From positions 1 through 30,661 of the forward strand of contig CAKUIM010000028.1 in assembly GCA_934660965.1 (NCBI GenBank): a stretch of 30,661 nt of DNA, in the 5' to 3' direction. The notes beneath the pieces are model-generated. The model did no database searches. It saw only the letters and a program-made list of their open reading frames with translations, and had not been told where the DNA came from. Shown here piece by piece: positions 18,053 through 25,629 of this stretch. This DNA comes from an uncultured Oscillospiraceae bacterium. Lineage in GTDB: Bacteria; Bacillota; Clostridia; Oscillospirales; Oscillospiraceae. Each line of letters opens with the position of its first letter. Within the stretch, counting starts at the first letter, position 1. The position numbers and the translations under genes were made by a program.

Positions 18053-18628
18053 TTGAAAAAGATATTGACGGTTCTGCGCTGGGTGCTGACGGCCTTCGCC
18101 GTTCTCATCGCCGTCGTCTTTCTGCCCTCCGTCACCAGCGCGCTGCTGCTCCTCTTCGCCCTGCTCTGCGCCCCCCTGCCCTGCCTCACCGCCCTCTGGA
18201 TCGGGCGGCTGCGCATCCGCGCCCCCTTCCGCACAGGCACGGCGGCAGCGCTGATCCTGACGGCCATCGTGTTCTCTCCGTCTGCCCCGGCGCGCACCGC
18301 TCAACGCGCCCCAAGTCCGGCCCCCTCCCAGGCCCTGGCCCAGGCCCCCGCACCAACGACGGAACCCGCTCAAGCCCCGGTGCGCGCCGCGCCGGCTCCC
18401 TCCCCGGCCCCGGAACGCGTTCCCACCCAAACGCCGCACCCCACCCCTGCACCGGCGGCCACTCCCGCACCCGAGACCGCCCGGCCCCAGAGCCGGACGG
18501 TCTTCGTCACCAAAACCGGCAAGCGCTATCACTACAGCAGCACCTGCAACGGCGGCACCTATTACGCCAGCACCCTGGACGAGGCCCTGGCCCGGGGCCT
18601 CACCCCCTGCAAAAAGTGTGTCGGATAG
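18053..18628 (+). CDS. Membrane protein with Pro/Ala-rich stalk and C-terminal zinc-ribbon-like motif
   Basis: 191 residues. The first about 80 hold three hydrophobic segments (VLTAFAVLIAVVFLP, SALLLLFALLCAPLPCL, AALILTAIVFSP). A long low-complexity stalk follows, rich in Pro, Ala, Thr and Gln. The C-terminal 40 residues read VFVTKTGKRYHYSSTCNGG...LTPCKKCVG. This last module is a common Firmicute add-on resembling the Ada metal-binding fold, with a YH...C...CxxC set that probably binds zinc. TTG 18053 is chosen because AAGGGAG stands 8 nt upstream; GTG 18044 is possible but overlaps that site. The exact function is unknown; an extracytoplasmic binding role is inferred. Confidence 0.7.
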   Translation: MKKILTVLRWVLTAFAVLIAVVFLPSVTSALLLLFALLCAPLPCLTALWIGRLRIRAPFRTGTAAALILTAIVFSPSAPARTAQRAPSPAPSQALAQAPAPTTEPAQAPVRAAPAPSPAPERVPTQTPHPTPAPAATPAPETARPQSRTVFVTKTGKRYHYSSTCNGGTYYASTLDEALARGLTPCKKCVG

Positions 18629-18722
18629 CGCCGCACAGCAAGGCCGGTCTGTCTTTTAATCGGATTTTAAGGTTTCGTCAATCGTCTGCACGGCCCGGCG
18701 GGGCTATACTAAAGCAGGAATC

Positions 18723-19274
18723 ATGGGCAAAGGGGGGCTTCCCACGGACATCACACTGGAACAGGTGGAAAAGGTGCGCAGCTGCACCGGCGTTTCTTAC
18801 CAGGACGCCAAGGACGCCCTGGAGCGATCCGGCGGGAGCGTGCTGGACGCGGTGATTCTGTTGGAGCAGGAGGGCAAGTCCCGCCCTGCGGGGGGCAGCT
18901 ACTCCACCCGCACCGGCTCCGCCGCGCCGCCGCCATGGAGTGAGAGCCGCCCCCGCATCACCTGGAGCGGGGCGTGGAGCGCCCTGCGCAGCATCGCGCG
19001 CAACTGCCTTGCCATCTCGCTGGAGGTGTGGAAGGGCGGGCGCATGACCTGCCTTGTCCCCCTCATCGCGGCGCTCATTCTCATTCTGGTCACCCCCTAC
19101 ACCATCCTGGCCCTGGCCCTTGTGGGGCTGTGCATGGGCTACCGCGTCCACATCTCCGGCCGGGGCACCGAGGGCTGGGGTGAGAAGCTCAACCAGGCCG
19201 CAGACCAGGTGGCCGACACCGTAAACGACGCCGTGTCTCAGCTGCGCCGGGGCAAGCGCGGCAAGAAAGGATGA
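18723..19274 (+). CDS. DUF4342-type membrane protein with N-terminal UBA-like domain
   Basis: 183 residues. Residues about 9-50 (ITLEQVEKVRSCTGVSYQDAKDALERSGGSVLDAVILLEQ in outline) match the UBA-like three-helix module also found in EF-Ts. A disordered Ser/Pro-rich linker follows. Then a positively charged amphipathic stretch and a hydrophobic segment (about 107-140, LVPLIAALILILVTPYTILALALVGLCMG) match DUF4342. The C-terminus is charged. The function is unknown. It ends 6 nt before the response regulator gene, so it is probably part of the same transcript and may be linked to that signalling system. A TATACT at 18705-18710 could be the -10, but no -35 is clear and the ribosome site (AGCAGGA) is modest. 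Confidence 0.75.
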   Translation: MGKGGLPTDITLEQVEKVRSCTGVSYQDAKDALERSGGSVLDAVILLEQEGKSRPAGGSYSTRTGSAAPPPWSESRPRITWSGAWSALRSIARNCLAISLEVWKGGRMTCLVPLIAALILILVTPYTILALALVGLCMGYRVHISGRGTEGWGEKLNQAADQVADTVNDAVSQLRRGKRGKKG

Positions 19275-19280
19275 CAGGCC

Positions 19281-19973
19281 ATGGCTGAAAAAATACTCCT
19301 GGTGGAGGACGAAGAAAAGCTCGCCCGTATGGTGGAGATGGAGCTGAAATACGAGGGCTACGAGGTGGCCAAGGCCGCCGACGGCCGCACCGGGCTGGAG
19401 CTCGCCCTCACCGGGGACTACGACCTGGTGCTGCTGGACATCATGCTGCCCGCCCTCAACGGCATGGAGGTGCTGCGCCGACTGCGGCGGGAGTCGCTGG
19501 TGCCGGTCATCATGCTCACTGCCCGGGACACGGTAATGGACAAGGTGGCCGGGCTTGACGCCGGGGCGGACGACTACATCACAAAGCCCTTCGCCATTGA
19601 AGAGCTTTTGGCCCGCATCCGCGCAGCCCTGCGCAACAAGGCCGAGGGCGCTGCCGATACCCCCGCCCAGGTGGGCAAGCTCACCGCCGGGCCCCTCACC
19701 ATGGACGTGGAGCGCCACGAGGTGGAGGTGGACGGCCAGAGCGTGGAGCTCACCCGCCGGGAATTCGACCTGCTGCGCTACCTTCTGGAGCACAAGGGCA
19801 AGGTGGTCTCCCGGGAGGCGCTGCTCGACCATGTGTGGGGCTTTGACTTTGTGGGCGAGACCAACACGGTGGACGTCTACATCCGCTTCCTGCGTACCAA
19901 GATTGACGAGCGCTTCTCCATCAAGCTCATCCACACCGTCCGGGGCGTGGGCTACGCCATCCGGGAGGAGTGA
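19281..19973 (+). CDS. OmpR/PhoB-family response regulator
   Basis: 230 residues. The receiver domain (1-120) has the acidic pocket VEDEEK (Asp10), phospho-acceptor Asp53 in LLDIMLP, Thr81 in IMLTA, and the KPF lysine in DDYITKPF. The C-terminal winged-helix DNA-binding domain (about 130-230) carries LTRREFDLLRYLLEHKGKVV and VDVYIRFLRTKID. It is cotranscribed with the histidine kinase that starts 5 nt after its stop, and with the DUF4342 gene upstream. The regulon is unknown. Confidence 0.95.
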   Translation: MAEKILLVEDEEKLARMVEMELKYEGYEVAKAADGRTGLELALTGDYDLVLLDIMLPALNGMEVLRRLRRESLVPVIMLTARDTVMDKVAGLDAGADDYITKPFAIEELLARIRAALRNKAEGAADTPAQVGKLTAGPLTMDVERHEVEVDGQSVELTRREFDLLRYLLEHKGKVVSREALLDHVWGFDFVGETNTVDVYIRFLRTKIDERFSIKLIHTVRGVGYAIREE

Positions 19974-19978
19974 GCGCC

Positions 19979-21424
19979 ATGGCGGAAATCACCCAGGCCC
20001 AGCATTCCTCCCTGGCGGCCCGGCTCAACGCCAGGCTCTGGGTGCGCCTGCTGGGCATTTTCCTGTGCCTGGATCTGATTCTCCTTGCGCTGGGCGCGGG
20101 GGGGCTTCTCTACTGCGCCCAGCGCCGGTGCGCCGATACCGCCGCCCTGGTGGAAGAGTACGGACTTCCCGATGAGAGCGCCGGGCAGTGGCTTACGGGC
20201 GCCGGGGGCTGCACCGTGACCGCCCTGGACCGCGCCCCTGAAGGGTGGGACTGGAGCGCCCTGCCCCTGCCCGGCGCTGTGCGCCGCGCTTCCCACAGCA
20301 TCTCCGCAGAGCGCTTCCCCGCCCTGCTGGCCTTCTGGCGCACCGGCGCGGGCGCGCTGCGCTACACAGTGGAGCTGCAAGGCGGCGGGGCGGCCTACGC
20401 CGTCACGGCAGACATCACCCTGCCCTTCCGCTGCCTTGCCCTGGTTATGGAGCTTTTGCTGCTGTGTGAGGCGCTGTGGCTGTTCACCAGTCTCTTCAAA
20501 AACGCTGCCGCCATCCGCCGGGTGCTCCACCCCATCCAGGACCTGGCCGACGCCGCCAACCGCCTGGGCAGCGCCAGCACCGAGGCCCTCCAGACCATGA
20601 CCCAGCAGCTTGGCCGCATTGACGATGCCCACCTAGACGCCCGCCTGCCAGTGGACGGCACCCAGCGGGAGCTCAAGGCCCTCTGCATGTCCATCAACGC
20701 CATGCTCGACCGCATCGACCAGGCCTACCGGGCCCAGGCCCGTTTCGTCTCCGACGCCTCCCACGAGCTGCGCACCCCCATCGCCGTCATCCAGGGGTAC
20801 GCAAACCTCCTCAACCGCTGGGGCAAGGACGACCCGGCGGCCATGCAGGAGGCCATCGACGCCATTTTGCAGGAGACCCAGTCCATGACGGATTTGGTGG
20901 AGCAGCTGCTGTTCCTGGCCCGGGGGGACAACGACTCCCTGGCGGTGGAGCCAGAGCTGTTTGATTTGACCGCCGTGGCCGGCCAGGTGGTGCGGGACAG
21001 CCAGGTCATCGACCAGACCCACCTCATGGACGTGCGCTGGGACGGCCCGGTTTATGTAAACTGCGATTTGGGTCTTATCAAGCAGGCGGTGCGCATCCTC
21101 ATGGACAACGCCATGAAATATACCCCCGCCGGGGGCGGCATCCATGTGGAGGTGGGGCAGGACGGAGGCTATGCCCGGCTGTCGGTGGCCGACGAGGGCA
21201 TCGGCATCTCCCCCGAGGCCCTGCCCCACATTTTTGACCGCTTTTTCCGGGCGGACGAGTCCCGCACCCGCCAGACCGGCGGCTCCGGCCTGGGCCTTTC
21301 CATCGCCAAGTGGATTGCCGAGCGCCACGACGGCTGGATTGAGGTCACCTCCCGGCAGAACGCCGGCACCCGCATGACCCTGGTGCTGCCGGCGGTAGCC
21401 CTGCCCGAGGGCAGCGACGAGTAA
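19979..21424 (+). CDS. Sensor histidine kinase partner of the 19281 regulator
   Basis: 481 residues. Membrane segments lie at about 24-46 and 150-172, with an extracytoplasmic sensor of roughly 100 residues between them. A HAMP-like linker follows, then HisKA with SHELRTP (phospho-acceptor His262). The HATPase_c domain shows the N box MDNAMKYTP (Asn377), G1 DEGIGI (405-410), F box FDRFFR and G2 GGSGLGLS (434-441). It autophosphorylates and passes phosphate to the adjacent regulator. ATG 19979 is favoured, with GGGAGGAG at the end of the regulator gene as its ribosome site; GTG 19970 overlaps that site. The sensor domain gives no recognisable ligand. Confidence 0.94.
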   Translation: MAEITQAQHSSLAARLNARLWVRLLGIFLCLDLILLALGAGGLLYCAQRRCADTAALVEEYGLPDESAGQWLTGAGGCTVTALDRAPEGWDWSALPLPGAVRRASHSISAERFPALLAFWRTGAGALRYTVELQGGGAAYAVTADITLPFRCLALVMELLLLCEALWLFTSLFKNAAAIRRVLHPIQDLADAANRLGSASTEALQTMTQQLGRIDDAHLDARLPVDGTQRELKALCMSINAMLDRIDQAYRAQARFVSDASHELRTPIAVIQGYANLLNRWGKDDPAAMQEAIDAILQETQSMTDLVEQLLFLARGDNDSLAVEPELFDLTAVAGQVVRDSQVIDQTHLMDVRWDGPVYVNCDLGLIKQAVRILMDNAMKYTPAGGGIHVEVGQDGGYARLSVADEGIGISPEALPHIFDRFFRADESRTRQTGGSGLGLSIAKWIAERHDGWIEVTSRQNAGTRMTLVLPAVALPEGSDE

Positions 21425-21469
21425 CGCCCCCGCGCCCCCCCTTGAAGCACAGAAACGGTCAAAAGCGCC

Positions 21470-21507
21470 AAAGCGCCGCCCCCCGGTACTCCGGAGGGCA
21501 GCGCTTT
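21470..21507. terminator. Terminator between the kinase and LysR genes
   Basis: A long imperfect hairpin, AAAGCGC-GCC-CCCCGG / CCGG-GGGC-GCGCTTT (loop TACT), is followed on the plus strand by CTTCGTT and on the minus strand by a T-rich GGCGCTTTTG. It lies between convergent genes and can serve both. Confidence 0.7.
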
Positions 21508-21516
21508 CTTCGTTAT

Positions 21517-22419
21517 TTACCGGCCTGTAGGTTTGGCCACATGCTCCTTGAGACAGGCAATGAGCTTCTTTTCCGAGTCGGACAGGCGGCCGTTGTTGGG
21601 CACGATGATGGACAGGTGGGTCTCGATATTTTCCTCCAGGGGGATGAGGGTGATCCCCTCCAGGGCGTAGTATTGCAGCGCGCCCTCCAGGATGAGGGTG
21701 CAGCAGTTCTGGAGCTTGAGGTAGGACAGCAGCGGCTCCGGGAAGGAGAGCATCTCCTTGATGTTCGGCTCGAACCCCGCCTCCTTGCAGGCCCGCTTCA
21801 TGATGGCCTGGAGTTGGGTGCGGTTGGAGGTGATAATCATGGGCTCGTCCTTGAGTTCTTTCAGGGAGATGGACTTGCGCTTGGCAAGGGGATGGGTGTC
21901 GGAAACCGCCAGCACCAGGTGGTCCCGCAGGAGGGGGATGGCGGTGAATTTCGTCTCGTCCAGGCGCTCGTCATACAAAATGCCGATGTTGCAGCTGCCG
22001 GAGGCCAGGGAGTCGTACACGTCCCAGTTGCTCAGATAAAAGAGCCGCATCTCCACCTCGGGATTCTTTTCCTCAAAGGTGTGGATGGCCTGGATGGTAT
22101 TGTAGTGGGAGGCAAGGCAGTGCATGCCCACGGAGATCTTCCGGCCGGAGCGCTGGAGGTACCGGGAGATAGAGGAATTGAGAATATCATATTCGTCCAC
22201 AATCCGCCGGGCGTGGTCTACGAAAAGCTCGCCCGCGGGGGTGAGAGTCACCCGGCCGCCGCTGCGCTTCAAAAGCGCCACGTTCAGCCGGCTCTCAATC
22301 ATGGCAATCCGCTTGGAGACCGTAGACTGGGTGGTGTAGAAAAGCTCCGCCGTCTTGGTAAAGCTCCCCGTTTCCGCAACCGACACCACATACTGCAATT
22401 CAATAATGCTCAAATCCAT
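21517..22419 (-). CDS. LysR-family transcriptional regulator
   Basis: 300 residues. The N-terminal winged helix-turn-helix (about 4-62) contains AETGSFTKTAELFYTTQSTV and the LysR hallmark VTLTPAGELFV. The C-terminal periplasmic-binding-like effector domain (about 90-295) carries VGMHCLASHYNTIQAIHTFEE. ATG 22419 has AGGAGG 8 nt upstream; sixteen further in-frame codons upstream are unlikely to be translated. It lies downstream of the CoA/flavoenzyme operon on the same strand, but with its own strong promoter (22510-22538) and an inverted repeat between. It is the obvious candidate to control that operon in response to the imported acid (inference). Confidence 0.93.
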   Translation of the reverse strand: MDLSIIELQYVVSVAETGSFTKTAELFYTTQSTVSKRIAMIESRLNVALLKRSGGRVTLTPAGELFVDHARRIVDEYDILNSSISRYLQRSGRKISVGMHCLASHYNTIQAIHTFEEKNPEVEMRLFYLSNWDVYDSLASGSCNIGILYDERLDETKFTAIPLLRDHLVLAVSDTHPLAKRKSISLKELKDEPMIITSNRTQLQAIMKRACKEAGFEPNIKEMLSFPEPLLSYLKLQNCCTLILEGALQYYALEGITLIPLEENIETHLSIIVPNNGRLSDSEKKLIACLKEHVAKPTGR

Positions 22420-22509
22420 ACGCAAAACCTCCTGTGCCCCTGGACCATTGGCTGTGCCGTTGGTCATAGTACCGTATACCCGTCTCTCTCAATCGCGCTC
22501 TTTACGTCA

Positions 22510-22538
22510 ATAATACCTAAAATTACAAAAAAAGTCAA
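22510..22538 (-). promoter_or_regulatory. Promoter of the LysR gene
   Basis: Minus strand TTGACT (22533-22538), 17-nt spacer, TATTAT (22510-22515) in an AT-rich island. It gives a leader of about 85 nt. Confidence 0.75.
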
Positions 22539-22614
22539 TGTCTGCGCAGGGGTGCAGGCCTGCTTCCGGCAGAAAAAATCCGGCCTGCGGGCCGCGTTCC
22601 CCTTCTGCCGGGCA

Positions 22615-22659
22615 AAAAGCTACAGAGAATTGCCGGCTTGACAATTCTCTGTAGCTTTT
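22615..22659. terminator. Perfect 18-bp inverted repeat, probable bidirectional terminator
   Basis: AAAAGCTACAGAGAATTG (22615-22632) pairs perfectly with 22642-22659 across a 9-nt loop. A-rich and T-rich outer ends allow termination on either strand. For the minus operon it lies about 180 nt after the last stop (22839). The stem is unusually AT-rich for this genome. Just beyond it, CCGGCAGAA/TTCTGCCGG arms near 22566 and 22603 enclose a second nested hairpin. Confidence 0.6.
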
Positions 22660-22838
22660 GTACACAATATGGCGTTTGCCATTAGGAACTGCAAGGCTTT
22701 ACCGCTTGGGGAGCGCCTCCCCCATGCCGCCGGCAGACGCCTGCGGACTGCGGAGGAAATCGCAGCTGCTTTCAGCAGCAGGGTGCCGGCCCTCACGCCG
22801 CCCCGGGGCGGGCGGGAAGCCAGGCATGCAGTGCGTCT
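22660..22838. other. Non-coding stretch after the operon with several short hairpins
   Basis: No credible gene. It contains GGGGAG-CGC-CTCCCC, GCTGCT-TTC-AGCAGC and a GCCCCGGGGC palindrome, without T tracts. A plus-strand open frame here has no ribosome site and shadow-like composition. The stretch is probably the operon's 3' untranslated region. Confidence 0.4.
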
Positions 22839-24314
22839 TTAACCCACCACGAAGAAGGTCGGATAGAGGCGGCACGCGATGGGGTAGGCCATAACGATCA
22901 GCATAATCATGCAGATCAGGGACAGCAGCGGGCCGTACTTCATCAGGTTCTTTGCAGTGATGTGGCCGTTGCCCACAATCTGGGCGGCGCAGGGGTTGTT
23001 GGCGGGCATGGAGTAGCCGATGTGGATGGAGGCAATGAGGATAATGCCGATAGCCACGGTATTCAGCCCGGGAATCAGAGCCGCCAGAGGAGCCAGGACC
23101 TTGTAGAGGGTCATGACCACGGAGTTGGAGATGATGTTGGTCATCACGGTGAAGATGGCGATGGTGACGATGACGAAGAGCATGGGGCTCATCCCCTTGA
23201 CGATGGGGCCGAGCGCGCCTTCCAGCCAGGCGGAGATGCCGGCCTTCTCAGAGGAGAACAGGGGGCCCAGGTTGCGGATGGCGGTAACCATCAGACAGCC
23301 GGACCAGCCAACGTGGCTGCACGCCTCTTTGAAGTTCAGGATGGGCTTGCCGTCCACGCGGATGATGCACACGATGAGGGTGGCAATGATGATGGGGATG
23401 GCGGAGCCCAGGCTCTTGCAGAACGCGCCCACAGGGGCCAGGAAGGGCAGGATGGGAACCAGGACGTCGTTGCTGACCCACAGGAACAGGCAGATGATGA
23501 AGGCAAGCAGCGTCCACTTCTCCTCGCGGCTCATCTTGGGCACGGAGGCCTTCAGGGCGTCGATGTCCAGGGACACCAGCTTGGAGGCGTCAACCCGGTA
23601 GACATACTTGATGGCCAGGATGCCCAGCAGCACGGCCACCAGACCGGTGGGACCGCAGATGAGGAAGGACTGGGCGATGCTGATGGAGGCGCCGGTGGCG
23701 TCCTCGACCCAGCTCATGCCGGTGATGAAGTTGCCGTGGCCAATGGCGGACATACCGTTGGCGTAGATGGCATACATGGAGATTGCGCCGAAGATCACCT
23801 GGGAGAACTTGTCCTCCGGTTTGTAGCCCACGGCGATGATGATCTCGGTGAGCAGCAGGCAGAAGATGGTCTCAATGGCCTGGCCGGTCATACCAAGGCC
23901 CAGCACCCACATGGCCATGAAGAACATCACGATAATGAGCCACGGCCGGCCCTTACAGAACTTGCGGGTGATAAACCACATGGCGATGCGGCGGGTCAGG
24001 CCCGTTTTCTGCATGGCCTGGGCGAACATCAGGCAGCCGAACAGGAAGCAGAACATCCAGTCGCCGAAGTAGAGCTTGATGGTCTCGGTGGCGGAGTAGG
24101 CGCCGGAGAGCACCACCATGACCAGAAGCAGCAGGCTGGACATGCCGATGTCAAAGACCAGCCACATGTAGCAGATGTCAATGAAGATGCCGATGACTTC
24201 CATACCGAAGGGGGTAATGGGAGCAGGGGCGGGAAGAACCCACTTGAACAGGACCCAAATGAGAACCGCGACTGCCCATTTCAGGGCGTATGTCGAGCGT
24301 TTGGACGTTTTCAT
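22839..24314 (-). CDS. SLC13/DASS-type anion (carboxylate) permease
   Basis: 491 residues with about 12 hydrophobic segments. The pattern fits the divalent anion/sodium symporter superfamily (SLC13-like). There is an N-terminal amphipathic start, a long GDWMFCFLFGCLMFAQAMQKTGL segment, the helix-hairpin motif MTNIISNSVVMTLYKVLAP (compare SNT motifs) and a C-terminal SMPANNPCAAQIVGNGHI loop. Members carry dicarboxylates, tricarboxylates or sulfate, and the substrate here is unknown. ATG 24314 follows GAGGAG. It is the last gene of the operon before the LysR gene. It is a different family branch from the permease at 27683, with little obvious similarity, so the operon has two importers or an importer and an exporter. 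Confidence 0.82.
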   Translation of the reverse strand: MKTSKRSTYALKWAVAVLIWVLFKWVLPAPAPITPFGMEVIGIFIDICYMWLVFDIGMSSLLLLVMVVLSGAYSATETIKLYFGDWMFCFLFGCLMFAQAMQKTGLTRRIAMWFITRKFCKGRPWLIIVMFFMAMWVLGLGMTGQAIETIFCLLLTEIIIAVGYKPEDKFSQVIFGAISMYAIYANGMSAIGHGNFITGMSWVEDATGASISIAQSFLICGPTGLVAVLLGILAIKYVYRVDASKLVSLDIDALKASVPKMSREEKWTLLAFIICLFLWVSNDVLVPILPFLAPVGAFCKSLGSAIPIIIATLIVCIIRVDGKPILNFKEACSHVGWSGCLMVTAIRNLGPLFSSEKAGISAWLEGALGPIVKGMSPMLFVIVTIAIFTVMTNIISNSVVMTLYKVLAPLAALIPGLNTVAIGIILIASIHIGYSMPANNPCAAQIVGNGHITAKNLMKYGPLLSLICMIMLIVMAYPIACRLYPTFFVVG

Positions 24315-24466
24315 TACAAAGCTCCTCTCTTTCTATTTGCGGGTAAGAGGCGATCGGGGGCAGGGCCCTCACGGCAGGGCGTTATGGCCGCGGCGGAGGG
24401 CCTCCGGCCCGATCTGCGCCGCTGCGCGGCACGGGGGGGCGGGCGGTGCCCGGCGGTAAAGAGCTG

Positions 24467-25615
24467 TCAGTCCTTGCAGATGTCGCTGTTGATGATGACG
24501 CGCTGAATCTGGTTGGTGCCCTCGAAGATCTGATAGAGCTTGGCGTCACGGAAGCGCTTTTCCACCGGGTACTCGCGGCTGTAGCCGTAGCCGCCCATGA
24601 CCTGAATGGCGTCCTCACAGACCTTCATGCCCACGTCGGCGGCAAAGCACTTGGCCGCGGAGAAGAGCTTGCGGTCCACAATGCCCGCGTCGGCGCAGCG
24701 GCAGGCGTGCCACACCAGCTGACGGGCAGCCTCCAGCTGGGTATACATATCGGCCACCATGAACGCCACGCCCTGGAACTTGCGGATGGGCTTGCCGCCA
24801 AAGGAGGTGCGGGTCTTGCTGTACTCGGCGGCGCACTCGTAGGCGTACTGGGCGTTGCCGATGGCGCCAGCGCCGGCGGTGGGCCGGGTGCGGTTGAGGG
24901 CCTTGTTCATGATGGCCATGCCCTCGCCCTCGCCGCCGATCATGTTGGCCTTGGGGATGCGGGCGTCCTCAAAGACGATGTCAGTGGTGGCGGAGGTGCG
25001 GTAGCCCATCTTGTCCTCGTGCTTGCCCACGCTCACGCCGGGGGTCTTCATATCCACCAGGAAGCAGGAGATGCCCTTGCTGCCCAGGGAGCGGTCCTTG
25101 GTGGCCCAGACCTGGATAATGTCGGCCACGCCGCCGTTGGAGATGAAGCACTTGCGGCCGTTGAGGATGTAGGAGTCGCCGTCGTCCACATAGGTGGTGC
25201 GCATGGCGGCGGAGTCGGAGCCGGACTCGGGCTCGGTGAGGGCGAAGGCCATGATGCCGCCGCTGGTGAGGCAGTCGGCCACCATCTTCTTGTGGTAGTC
25301 GGTGCCGCTCAAAAGGGCGGGGAGGCTGCCCATGAAGCTGCCTGCCACCGCACCGGCAAAGCCGGCATCGCCGCGGGCGATCTCTTCCTTGATGAGGCTG
25401 TAGGTGAAGATGTCAAGGCCCATGCCGCCGTACTCCTCGGGCAGGGTCATGGTGGTCAGGCCCATCTCAAACGCCTTGCGGTAGAGCTCGGTGGGGAAGC
25501 CGCCGGTGACGTCCAGCTCCTTGGCGGTGGGGATGATCTCCTTGTCGGCAAACTCCCGGACCATCAAGCGCAGGTCCTGCTGCTCGGGAGTGAGCAGGTT
25601 AAAGCTCGTTTTCAT
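24467..25615 (-). CDS. Acyl-CoA dehydrogenase family flavoprotein
   Basis: 382 residues, standard length. It interconverts an acyl-CoA and its 2,3-enoyl-CoA using FAD. Motifs: MAFALTEPESGSDSAAMRTT (FAD/substrate contact), YILNGRKCFISNGG, and the C-terminal DAIQVMGGYGYSREYPVEKRFRDAK signature. YQIFEGTNQIQR carries the probable catalytic base Glu365, the short/medium-chain position. ATG 25615 follows AAAAGGAGG, 14 nt after the CoA-transferase stop. There are no etfAB genes in view, so its electron partner lies elsewhere. In anaerobes such enzymes often run as enoyl-CoA reductases (CaiA is an example), so direction is open. Confidence 0.93.
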   Translation of the reverse strand: MKTSFNLLTPEQQDLRLMVREFADKEIIPTAKELDVTGGFPTELYRKAFEMGLTTMTLPEEYGGMGLDIFTYSLIKEEIARGDAGFAGAVAGSFMGSLPALLSGTDYHKKMVADCLTSGGIMAFALTEPESGSDSAAMRTTYVDDGDSYILNGRKCFISNGGVADIIQVWATKDRSLGSKGISCFLVDMKTPGVSVGKHEDKMGYRTSATTDIVFEDARIPKANMIGGEGEGMAIMNKALNRTRPTAGAGAIGNAQYAYECAAEYSKTRTSFGGKPIRKFQGVAFMVADMYTQLEAARQLVWHACRCADAGIVDRKLFSAAKCFAADVGMKVCEDAIQVMGGYGYSREYPVEKRFRDAKLYQIFEGTNQIQRVIINSDICKD

Positions 25616-25629
25616 GTGTTATCCTCCTT

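Noticed and set aside
22658..22894. 78-codon plus-strand frame after the operon
   Set aside because: No ribosome site, Arg/Pro/Gly-rich, and it runs into the permease gene on the other strand.
22962..24506. Long plus-strand frame opposite the 22839 permease
   Set aside because: Asp/Gly/His-rich shadow; the minus strand encodes a clear membrane permease.
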